Below, piece by piece: positions 45,214 to 55,341 of a stretch of DNA of 64,000 bases (its first letter is position 1; each line of letters begins with the position of its first letter). The stretch is from NCBI GenBank assembly GCA_002049455.2, contig KV918775.1, positions 62,001 to 126,000 on the forward strand. Reading direction: 5' to 3'. This DNA is from Porphyra umbilicalis (lineage: Eukaryota; Rhodophyta; Bangiophyceae; Bangiales; Bangiaceae). Below the pieces are notes generated by a model. The model had not been told where the DNA came from. It ran no database searches and saw nothing but the letters and a program-made list of their open reading frames with translations. The position numbers and the translations under genes are program-made.

Positions 45214-46285
45214 CTGGCCAGAATCGGCCATTCCACCCCATCTGAGTGGGAAATCGGGCGATGTGGCAGCTACGAACGCACAAAGATGCTACTCTCGTTG
45301 GCACCATGAAAATGTGCGTCAGCCATTCGGGCACGACGTGAAGAGGACCCGCTGTCGATGGCCATTATGTAAAGACCTGCTGGAAAAAGTACTCAGAAGG
45401 CATCTATTGGCCTGGTCAAACATGCCCCCCCCCCCCATGCCGGAGCCCCAGGACGAAGCGATTTTGACGTGCAACGACCACACAGGCCGGCCCGTATATT
45501 CCACCTCCTTCACTCCCACTGCTGTCGTTTTTCTGCAGAGCCTCCGCCCAGCAGCGGCACACAACCCATGAGTACGCCCAGACGGCCGCGAGGGGGCGTG
45601 GGGGGGTACGGGCTGAAAGCCCACTGGCGCCCAGCCAAGTAAACTCAACGTCCCCTCTCGTCATTGGCAGTGGCCGCCCGCTACAAGGCTCTGTCGCTGC
45701 TCTGCCGCCTCTCACACTCGCAAATAGAGTGAGATAGGGCGCTCGTTTTATAGGAAAGAGCCTGAGACAGCAGCCACGATATGCACAGCGGTAGCCCCTA
45801 CAATGTCCGTCGTGGTCTTCAAGCGCATGTCAGGCAGCTCGTGGCAGCGAAAAGAGGAAGGAAGGCAGCGGGGGGTAAAAAAGACCCACCTGGACGTGCC
45901 GAGCACCAGCTTGTGACGTGGGCACGCGCCCCTTTTTCTTGCACGTCGACATGGGCATGCAATATTCTGTCAGGGATACGCCATGGACAGCGGCCTCGGG
46001 AAGTGCCCAGACAGGACGCCAGCACATCCCCTGACGCTGCTTTACATGGGAGCTTTTCCAAGGACCTGTGCCGAGCAATCATATGCCACCCTGGTTGCAC
46101 CATCCAGGCCTGCTCTGCTGCCACGACGACGGACAGAGTGAAAGCAGCCACTACCTTGAGGCACCGGACGACACACGAGGTCCCATGCATAAATGTACTT
46201 TGCACACGATACAGGAACTTGACGGGCTTACATGCACTCCACTGGCACTACAAATGAAGAGAGAAATTGAAATCAACTATCATAG

Positions 46286-48629
46286 CTACATATCTAACTC
46301 GTGGACTTCCCTGGCATGAGTTTCAAAGCACCGCCGACCGGTCCTCGGACCACAACAGTACACCCCCCTGTGCGTGCTTTTCCGGCACCCGGAGCAAACC
46401 CATGAGGTGCCTCGCCGCTTGCACACATGGCACGCGCGCTGCGCTCGGTGGTCACCCTCCTTGCTCGCTGGTCCCTCGCGATGCTTGACCGTGGCGGTCA
46501 GGTGGATCCCCACCCCAGAGCGCAATGGGGCCGCGTCGGCCGCAGCTGCCGCCCCAGACGGTGCCGGACGTGCCCGCAACCCAGCCGTCTCGAATGTGTT
46601 GTCAATCAGCTGCTCTGCCAAGTCCTCGTAGAAGTCACTTTGCGTCAGGTGACCGCCTCCCCCGCGAGCGCCAGAGTACAGCAACCACGCGTCGACCACA
46701 CATATCCCCAGCAGGAAGAGATTGAACCGCATGGACCAGTCCTGTGTGACGAGCTTTTGTTCGAGTCTTAGGTCGTCCTGGCGGCAGCGGTTGTGTTGAT
46801 CAATTTGGGCGCAGCAGCCGAAATAGGTCTCGGCGACGAGCGGCTGCGGCACGGTGAGCGCCACGCGGGAGGCGGTGACATCCCCCTGACGCCAGCGCAG
46901 GCGGTTGTTGGGTGTTTCCTCAAGGGTGCTAGACGTGGAGGCGATAAAGTAGCGGCACTTTAGGTCCACCCACACGACCGCCATCAGGTCAGGCGCGCCG
47001 TCGGCGGTCGAGTGCGAGTACGAGACGTGCTGTCCTCGCGCCTCCAATGGTATCGCTGAAAGGGAGCCCATGGGGAAGCCACGAGTCGCCGTCTTGACGA
47101 CCCCGATGAAGCGCAGCCCCATCCCGAGCAGCTGCTGCGCCGCCGCGACGCTCGCGAAGTAAGAGTCCGCACACACCACGCGCCTGGATCCCGCCAGGGG
47201 GGGCACCAGCTTCTTCAGGACCGCCGTGCCGTGGGGTAGCCCGTCCTCGCTACCCGTAGCCGTCTGCTTCCGGTGCTCTGCCGTCGTGAGGATGCTCAAT
47301 TTGCAGCATAAGTCCGCTTCGCCCGCACACCGCATTCTAAATTTCGAATCCATTTTCGGGCTTACGGTCAATTGCAACGTACATTGGCAGGCCTTCGAGG
47401 ATCCAATGACCCCCTTGACCGTACCATTCGCACATTGACTCGTCCACGCAAATGAGGTCGCTGAGGCATACCCGGGACGAGCGGTGCTCGTTGATATTCG
47501 ACACGAAGTCGTCAACCAGCTGCCACCGGCTCTCTTCCGAGTCCCCTCCGCCCTCCGACTGCTCGCTGAAGGTCAAGCACGACCACAGCGAGTCGAACCG
47601 GGAGCGAGGCATACCTGTGCGCTCGGCAAAGGTGGGCGCGACCAGGTACTTGTTGCGCGGTCTCGTCGCCCAAAGGTCCGCACGGGCACCAAACTCATAG
47701 CGTGTGGCAAGCACGGTGACACCAATGAATTTCAGCACCTCCCCCCCCGTCGTGGGCCGCATGCCCCGCGCCTGCAGCTTGGCAGAGGTCAGACTGACCA
47801 TCAATGCCAGCTGCCTCATTGAAAACATGGACATGAAATAATCGTAGGGCTTGCGCGACTGCCTGGCTCCGATTACATCACCCTCCTCATGGATGACCTC
47901 CCCGCTGAGGGTACGCACAGACCAGGTTTGACGAGGCACGGGACCGCCAACGGGCTCTGTGACCGCGCCCTTTGTCCACGTCAGCCCATGAGCTGTGGCC
48001 ACGACTGGCGCCGTTGACGCTGCCGCCAGTGGAAGACGTGCAGGCTGTCCGCCCTGCGCTGCTGAGTATACCACGCAAGCGGTAGTACCAGGGCGCGGGG
48101 GAGTGGAAGGTGCCGGAGGAGGGGGAGCGGGGGAGGCCGAACCGGCCTGGGACGCCTGTGTGAAAGGTGACTCCTCTGGCAAGCCGAGTGGCCCGGGGGT
48201 AGGAGCAGGGCTTGGACGAACACTCGCCTTGGCCAGCTGCTTCACCTTCGTGGAGCTGAGCCAGGACCACTCGACCAACAGGTCCGTCTTGTTCCTCCCG
48301 CCCCTGTCCCTGCCCGCCACAACCTTTAGCACCTTGCCAGTCATGAAGACCTCCTTGGCCAGCGCCCCGCGGAAGCGGGAGACCTCCATGAAGCTGGTCA
48401 CGTTGATGGCCTCGGTGTGCAACTGCGCATCCACCACCAGGCGGGGGTCGACGACCAGGGCCTTCTTGTTCTTGCGGGAGGAGGGTGGGGTGGACCGCGG
48501 GGTGGCGGCCAAGCCGGCTGGGGCGGGGGGCGTGGACAACGGCGCCGCCGCGGCGCCTGTGGCGGGAGACGGGGGGGTTTGGGGCAGAGGGGAGGCAGCG
48601 GCCAGCCCGGCCTTCTTACCCCTCGCCAT
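46286..48629 (-). CDS. piggyBac-type transposase (DDE_Tnp_1_7) with C-terminal Cys-rich finger
   Basis: From Met at 48629 a Pro/Ala-rich N-terminus precedes the catalytic core. The core has LICVDESMCEW (first Asp), then VVCADSYFAS (second Asp), then AVVWVDLKCRYFIAS and CAQIDQHNRC, as in piggyBac transposases where D-D-D residues cut and paste DNA. The last 45 residues, CHVCKRRGTSWVC...CRKSTHRGVYCC...C, form the Cys-rich zinc-binding tail typical of the family. The frame changes once near 47,340, in the KPENGF / KFRMRC segment; otherwise the gene is open throughout. It is therefore about one step from intact, or affected by an assembly error. Confidence 0.9.
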
Positions 48630-49283
48630 GACGAGCGGTCGCAGACGTGTGACGAGAGGATGGTGGGGGGGGGGGCGGGGGGAGAGGGGGGGCGGGGGGG
48701 GGGGGGGGGATAGGGGGGGCAGGTAGGGGGGGGGGGGGAAGGCGCGCGGGGGCGGGGGCGGGGGAGGAGGATGTGGTGGGCAGGTGGGATGGCGAGTGGG
48801 ATGGATGGCGGTGCACCAAGGTAGCAGGGCGGGTTGATATAGGGAGGACAGGGTACCAAGAATGTCCCAAGAGAGACGGGGAGGGGGGGGGGGCGGCCCA
48901 CCGGCTGTCGCGCGCCGGCGGAGCGCCGGGCGTCAGCTGCGAGCAGCCGCACCTGTACAGCAAGGCTGGAAAAAGGCGGGGGGGGCTGTTCATCGACCAC
49001 ACATGACATGCCCACGGAATAGCATACCTGTCAGAAGCCCTGGCGTGGGGTCGCGGGCGATTTGCGGTCGGTGTGGTAGGCACCAGCGCGGGCGAGGTGG
49101 TCACTCAATGCATGGCGGGATCGAGAAAAAGGCGCGCAGAAACTCGCGCCAAAGCTCCCCTTTTTCTCAGAGTGGGATGCAGCCGAGTTACCCCAAGACT
49201 AAACAGACGGCGCTGAGCCCGTTTCTGTTGTCAAAATGAGCGTCAGAGGCAGGCAAGTACCAAGACCAACGCTCCGAAAGTGG

Positions 49284-49316
49284 GCATCATTTGATGCGAT
49301 TCGCATCAAATGATGC
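49284..49316. repeat. Right subterminal paired palindromes
   Basis: GCATCATTTGATGC (49284-49297) and GCATCAAATGATGC (49303-49316) mirror the left-end pair. Confidence 0.85.
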
Positions 49317-49336
49317 TGCGGTAGAATAGACACTAG

Positions 49337-50453
49337 CAAAAAGCCGCTTTTCTGCTGTTCATTGGCGCAGACAGCGATCGGCTTGACTGGGGATTCTCCA
49401 GTACACTGTGTGTTGGAATGAAGATCCGTGTCTTTGTTAAAATCTATTATTTCATTATAAATAAGGAGCTATATTTGGGATTCGACTCACGGCTGCTCAA
49501 CGGATTATCCGCAGGAAAGTTCCGTGATCGATGTGGGATCATCTCAGATCATATCATCTTTGGTATGATAGGATAATCCGGCGGCGTGGTACTGGACTTA
49601 TCCCACACTAGTGCACGGATTAATGTGAGATCAGGTGACGGATGAACCTGGGATCCATCCAGGAACTGTTTCCAAGACTGTCTGTCAGATAGTTCTGCGG
49701 CGCATCCAGCAGCACTGACCCTGGACTGTTCTACCGATTGAATGCTGACAAAGCCATGCGCTCACAAATTGGATTGGACGGAGATCATTTGAATGTCCAT
49801 GCCGTAGGATTGAGTCGCCACAGCAGCGGGCGCCCGTTCTCCATTCTTTTCTTTATTTAGAGACACAGGCAGACTCGTGGAAAGAGAGCAAACTCAGACG
49901 GACAACAGTTTCCGGAACAGCACTGGAGCAGGGCCGCAAAATTGACGAAGAGACCATCCTGACGTCAACTGCTGCAACAAAGCAGAACATAATTTTTTGG
50001 CATGATTGAGGAGCTGCCAACCAGACTATCTGTGGGCTGCTTCATGGACCCGCCTGAGGTCTCTCCATCGTGCTGTTTGGGGGCCTCCCTTCATGATCGA
50101 CTGTGTGACTATCCTCAGTGCAGAACATGCAAAAGTTGGCAGGATTTTCTGCGACACTATTTCAGAGATTCATCGCGCGCATGTTCCCTCACTGCGGTGC
50201 AAGACTGGTTGTTATAGATTAATTTACGGATAAAAACAGAAAAATTAGCAAAGAAAACAAACAAAAAGAGCAGCCACTCTGAGGAGGTGATAAATGCACC
50301 CGCTTCCACGGCCAGAAAGAAACGTCGTTCGGCCGGGGCCAGAGGGCAGCCAAGGGCATGAAGTAAGCCATGACTGTCCAACGTTAGCTTCTCAACGCTT
50401 TAGCCGTCGAGTCTTCGTAAAGCGTCACCTTGACCGTCAATTGAGCGTGTTCT
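49337..50453. other. AT-rich stretch without recognisable gene
   Basis: Composition falls sharply after the transposon. Short repeated words (GGATAATCC, GGGATCAT) occur near 49,490-49,630. It ends at the stop codon of the membrane-protein ORF. Confidence 0.35.
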
Positions 50454-51362
50454 CTAGTCAGCTTCCTCATCAGAGAGATCAATATCACCGGCCTCCAGAT
50501 CCTTCAGCTCGTCCCGCATGCAGCGAACAACGCTCTTGCGAGCCTCAGCGCTCTCAGGACGCAAGAATTTGGGAAAATCCACAGCATCCACGTACCTCTG
50601 CAAGCAGGCCGCTCCACCGGCCCGAACAGAGGTCCACACTTCAGTAGCGTCCAAAAGAAGCAGCTCAGCAATGATGGACGTCGCAGCCCCATTAAGATCA
50701 AGCGCGCGCTCCATCTCCCGGGCGCCGTCCTTGAGCTTCAAGCGGTAACTGACGCTTCCCGGGGTGGCCAGCGCGGCCAGTTCCGCTGCTTCAGACGCAT
50801 TGTGCACACCAGTGGTGATAACGACACGCTCCATTGAGGCCTCCTTGACATCATTGTCCATGTACACTCCCAGTGTACGATACGCAAGCAGTCTAGCAGA
50901 GGTGCGCCTGCGGTTGCATCGAGTACGCAGTCCCTTTCTCAACGCTGCCTTCACTACGCGCCGCTTGCTCGTCCAGCCACTCGCAACATAGTCAATGTTC
51001 CCCGCGCATTTCTCAACGGCTTTCTTCACGACGCATCGAAGAGGGCGAGTACAGTCTCTGTTCGGGCCTTCCAACTGTCCGGGCGGGGTCAACCATGAGA
51101 GGCAATCGTGTTCGGGCGAGTCGACCGCGCTCCCATTGATACCAGGGCTCACGGATCCGTTGCAAATCTTCTTGAGCATGGCTTGAGCGTAGCGAGAAAA
51201 GTAACCAACCACCTCATCCTGAAGCAGCAGCAGCTCCAACGGCACAATCAACCCAAACACGATATACACAAAAAGCAACCAGTATCGTGTCAGACAACGG
51301 TTCTTGTCGGCACGTTTGTGACAGCAGCGTCGTACGTGTAGTCTACCAAGCCACGCTCGCAC
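50454..51362 (-). CDS. Unrecognised membrane protein, 302 residues
   Basis: An intact frame of ordinary composition. A Cys/Arg-rich N-terminus (LHVRRCCHKRADKNRC) precedes one transmembrane segment, YWLLFVYIVFGLIVPLELLL (about residues 27-47). The following region has spaced Cys and one N-glycosylation site (NGS), then a basic KRRVVKAALRKGLRTRCNRRR stretch. The C-terminus is acidic (LEAGDIDLSDEEAD). The codon composition is balanced and the frame long for this AT-richer region, which supports a real gene. I recognise no family and infer no function. Confidence 0.5.
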   Translation of the reverse strand: MRAWLGRLHVRRCCHKRADKNRCLTRYWLLFVYIVFGLIVPLELLLLQDEVVGYFSRYAQAMLKKICNGSVSPGINGSAVDSPEHDCLSWLTPPGQLEGPNRDCTRPLRCVVKKAVEKCAGNIDYVASGWTSKRRVVKAALRKGLRTRCNRRRTSARLLAYRTLGVYMDNDVKEASMERVVITTGVHNASEAAELAALATPGSVSYRLKLKDGAREMERALDLNGAATSIIAELLLLDATEVWTSVRAGGAACLQRYVDAVDFPKFLRPESAEARKSVVRCMRDELKDLEAGDIDLSDEEAD

Positions 51363-52624
51363 GATCCTGTATCAAGTTAACACGTGGGTAAGGGCCTGGA
51401 AGCAAAGTATCATACCCCGTGGGAGCTCCATACGCTCAAGCAGAGGGCAGCATCGACGGCAGGAGAACAGGGCCCGGGAGACCCGACGGGTGCGCCGTCG
51501 TTGTCTTCAACGTCACTGTTGGGCATTATCGCGTCCTGATGGGCCTTGGGCAGCAACACAAGGCACAGTGATCACTGGCAACCGTCGTCGGGGCCAATGT
51601 CAACCAGGGCAGTCTGCTATCGATGTGAGTCGAGGTCGGATTGCAAGCACGCCTTGCACAATGTCTCCTCATCGTGTCGGCGACCGTTGACCTCCCGAGC
51701 CATGATCACAACGCGAGGGCGTAAGCCAATCATGCAAGCGGATAAAGACCAGTTTTAAATGACAGGCTGTGATGCTGACGAAAGCACAGCTCCACAGTAC
51801 TTTCCATTACCCGCACTGTCTCGCAGATCATTACAGATAGTGCCGCACACGGGCGGCGATCCCGGACAGCTTCGTGGTCAGGAAGACTCACCGATGAGTG
51901 GGGACGGAGAGCATGTCTCCGGGACCATCTCAGATTGCTTGGCCGATCTCACTTTACGAGGCCATTGATGATCGACTTCTAAGTACATGAGTTCTCTACA
52001 ATTTTGCAATTGATCGGAGATATATCGATTATCCGGCTCGCTCGGTTTCGGCCGACGAGTGATCTCCTTCGAGCTAGTCGCGCCTTCCCCGTCGGATTCA
52101 GCGTCTGTGGCCACCCGTTCAGATTGCTCCACACGGGGACTCCACGGCAGGGCGTCGTGCGGGGACGCCTGGGGCGGTCACCGTTTGTGAGCACGTCAGG
52201 GTGGTGGCAGACGCTCTGAACACAGGCACCGCACCTCCCCACCGTAGCGGGACGCACCTGCACCCACGTCCGACGCACCGCGCGACGCCCTTTCCGCACC
52301 GCGGTGACCGTACTCGCCCCGTCGTGCTCGCCGACTTCCACGTGCGACCACGCGCATGACGGACGCAGATCGCACTTCACACTCCCATCTGTTGCCTGCT
52401 TTTCTTTCATACTGATCACCCGACACCAACCCTCTTTACCCTACTCTGCCCTGTTTGCTTTCTTGTCTGTTGGGGCTCAGGTCGCGGTTGAGTCTCTGTT
52501 CCATGATACACCCGTAAGGGACGGCCCGACTGTCGCAGTGCGTGACTTTGTGTCTCGCGCTCGCGGACACACGCCCGTGCTTATTCTTCCCGTGTCCGCC
52601 CCATCGGTGCGGCGGACACGGATG
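51363..52624. other. Stretch without recognisable gene
   Basis: Short ORFs on both strands with no family signature. Two purposes are possible: promoter of the membrane-protein gene on the left and flank of the satellite on the right. Confidence 0.3.
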
Positions 52625-55125
52625 TGGCTTCTCGTCGTCCTCGCCCTCGATCTGGGCGAGTGACGGCCGCGTCCGCCGGGTACACGCGTTTTCGCCAACC
52701 CGGCAGACCGTTGCCTTTGCGCTCAACTCGGGCCCGCCCCACCGGCGCGGCGGTCCCGAGTAGTGAGTCTGGTCGTCCCCGCCCTCTGTCAGGGCGAGGG
52801 ACGGCTGGATCGGCTGGGGACACGCGTTTTTGCATCCCCCGCTGACGCTCGTTGCCACCCTCCACTCGGGCCCGCCCCACCGGCGCGGCGGTCCCGAGAA
52901 GTGAGTCTGGTCGTCCTCGCCCTCTGTCAGGGCGAGGGACGGCCACGTCCGCCGGGTACACGCGTTTTCGCATCCTCGGCTGACGCTAGTTGGCACCCTC
53001 CACTCGGGCCCGCCCCACCGGCGCGGCGGTCCCGAGTAGTGAGTCTGGTCGTCCCCGCCCTCTGTCAGGGTGAGGGACGGCTGGATCGGCTGGGGACACG
53101 CGTTTTTGCATCCCCCGCTGCCGCTCGTTGCCACCCTCCACTCGGGCCCGCCCCACTGGCGCGGCGGTCCCGAGAAGTGAGTCTGGTCGTCCTCGCCCTC
53201 TGTCAGGGCGAGGAACGGCCACGTCCGCCGGGTACACGCGTTTTCGCCAACCCGGCAGACCGTTGCCTTTGCGCTCAACTCGGGCCCGCCCCACCGGCGC
53301 GGCGGTCCCGAGTAGTGAGTCTGGTCGTCCTCGCCCTCTGTCAGGGCGAGGGACGGCTGGATCGGCTGGGGACACGCGTTTTGGCATCCCCCGCTGACGC
53401 CAGTCGCTACCCTCCACTCGGGCCCGCCCCACCGGCGCGGCGGTCCCGAGAAGTGAGTCTGGTCGTCCTCGCCCTCTGTCAGGGCGAGGGACGGCCACGT
53501 CCGCCGGGTACACGCGTTTTCGCCAACCCGGCAGACCGTTGCCGTTGCGCTCAACTCGGGCCCGCCCCACCGGCGCGGCGGTCCCGAGAAGTGAGTCTGG
53601 TCGTCCTCGCCCTCTGTCAGGGCGAGGGACGGCTGGATCGGCTGGGGACACGCGTTTTCGCATCCCCGGCTGACGCTAGTTGGCACCCTCCACTCGGGCC
53701 AGCCCCACCGGCGCGGCGGTCCCGAGAAGTGAGTCTGGTCGTCCTCGCCCTCTGTCAGGGCGAGGGACGCCTGGATCGGCAGGGGACACGCGTTTTCGCA
53801 TCCCCGGCTGACGCTAGTTGGCAGCCTCCACTCGGGCCCGCCCCACCGGCGCGGCGGTCCCGAGAAGTGAGTCTGGTCGTCCTCGCCCTCTGTCAGGGCG
53901 AGGGACGGCCACGTCCGCCGGGTACACGCGTTTTCGCCAACCCGGCAGACCGTTGCCTTTGCGCTCAACTCGGGCCCGACCCACCGGCGCGGCGGTCCCG
54001 AGTAGTGAGTCTGGTCGTCCTCGCCCTCTGTCAGGGCGAGGGACGGCTGGATCGGCTGGGGACACGCGTTTTGGCATCCCCCGCTGACGCCAGTCGCTAC
54101 CCTCCACTCGGGCCCGCCCCACCGGCGCGGCGGTCCCGAGAAGTGAGTCTGGTCGTCCTCGCCCTCTGTCAGGGCGAGGGACGGCCACGTCCGCCGGGTA
54201 CACGCGTTTTCGCCAACCCGGCAGACCGTTGCCGTTGCGCTCAACTCGGGCCCGCCCCACCGGCGCGGCGGTCCCGAGTAGTGAGTCTGGTCGTCCTCGC
54301 CCTCTGTCAGGGCGAGGGACGGCTGGATCGGCTGGGGACACGCGTTTTCGCATCCCCGGCTGACGCTAGTTGGCACCCTCCACTCGGGCCCGCCCCACCG
54401 GCGCGGCGGTCCCGAGAAGTGAGTCTGGTCGTCCTCGCCCTCTGTCAGGGCGAGGGACGGCTGGATCGGCAGGGGACACGCGTTTTCGCATCCCCCGCTG
54501 ACGCCAGTCGCTACCCTCCACGCGGGCCCGCCCCACCGGCGCGGCGGTCCCGAGAAGTGAGTCTGGTCGTCCTCGCCCTCTGTCAGGGCGAGGGACGGCC
54601 ACGTCCGCCGGGTACACGCGTTTTCGCCAACCCGGCAGACCGTTGCCGTTGCGCTCAACTCGGGCCCGCCCCACCGGCGCGGCGGTCCCGAGTAGTGAGT
54701 CTGGTCGTCCTCGCCCTCTGTCAGGGCGAGGGACGGCTGGATCGGCTGGGGACACGCGTTTTCGCATCCCCGGCTGACGCTAGTTGGCACCCTCCACTCG
54801 GGCCCGCCCCACCGGCGCGGCGGTCCCGAGAAGTGAGTCTGGTCGTCCTCGCCCTCTGACAGGGCGAGGGACGGCCACGTCCGCCGGGTACACGCGTTTT
54901 CGCCAACCCGGCAGACCGTTGCCGTTGCGCTCAACTCGGGCCCGCCCCACCGGCGCGGCGGTCCCGAGTAGTGAGTCTGGTCGTCCCCGCCCTCTGTCAG
55001 GGCGAGGGACGGCTGGATCGGCTGGTGACACGCGTTTTGGCATCCCCCGCTGACGCCAGTCGCTACCCTCCACTCGGGCCCGCCCCACCGGCGCGGCGGT
55101 CCCGAGAAGTGAGTCCGGTGGTCCT
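52625..55125. repeat. 138-bp satellite with 690-bp higher-order repeat
   Basis: GTGAGTCTGGTCGTCC occurs every 138 bp at 52763, 52901, 53039, 53177 and so on to 54971. There are about 18 full units with a divergent first unit and a broken last one. Units fall into two types. Type A holds GTCCGCCGGGTACACGCG and CCAACCCGGCAGACCG. Type B holds CTGGATCGGCTGGGGACACG and CATCCCC. From 53,177 the order is A-B-A-B-B repeated, a 690-bp higher-order unit. Because 138 is 46 codons, long frames stay open on both strands. The satellite ends about 220 bp before the JmjC gene. Confidence 0.97.
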
Positions 55126-55341
55126 CGTTCTGAATTGTTGCTGGCCACGTCCGAGTTTGTTACACTCGAGCCTTGCTCTTGGTCCGCTGTGTCAGTTCTC
55201 TCGTGAGATCGGCAGCTCCCTGACCGGGGGGGGGCTCCGCAAGAGGCTGGTTTTGCATCCCCACCCCAGTGTGTGGCGGGAGCCTTGTGAAATTCTTTTA
55301 AAGGTCGCCACTGCCACCCGTGGCTGTGTGACCCAGAGCCT

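Larger units (their letters stand above)
45157..49332 (-). mobile_element. piggyBac-type DNA transposon flanked by CTAG
   Basis: Inverted ends TGTCTATTCTACCGCA (45157-45172) and its complement (49317-49332) bound a 4,176-bp element. CTAG stands immediately outside both ends (45153-45156 and 49333-49336). The interior encodes one transposase on the minus strand. Non-coding arms of about 1.1 kb (left) and 0.7 kb (right, G-rich) separate it from the ends. Canonical piggyBac elements duplicate TTAA, so a CTAG duplication would be unusual for the family. The element looks nearly whole. Confidence 0.88.

Noticed and set aside
52436-54934. 832-codon minus-strand repeat protein across the satellite
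   Set aside because: Open frames exist on both strands simply because the unit is 138 bp with no stop. Kept as a satellite, with coding only as a question.
52625-55125. CRISPR array
   Set aside because: Repeats are long, contiguous and without unique spacers, in a eukaryotic genome.
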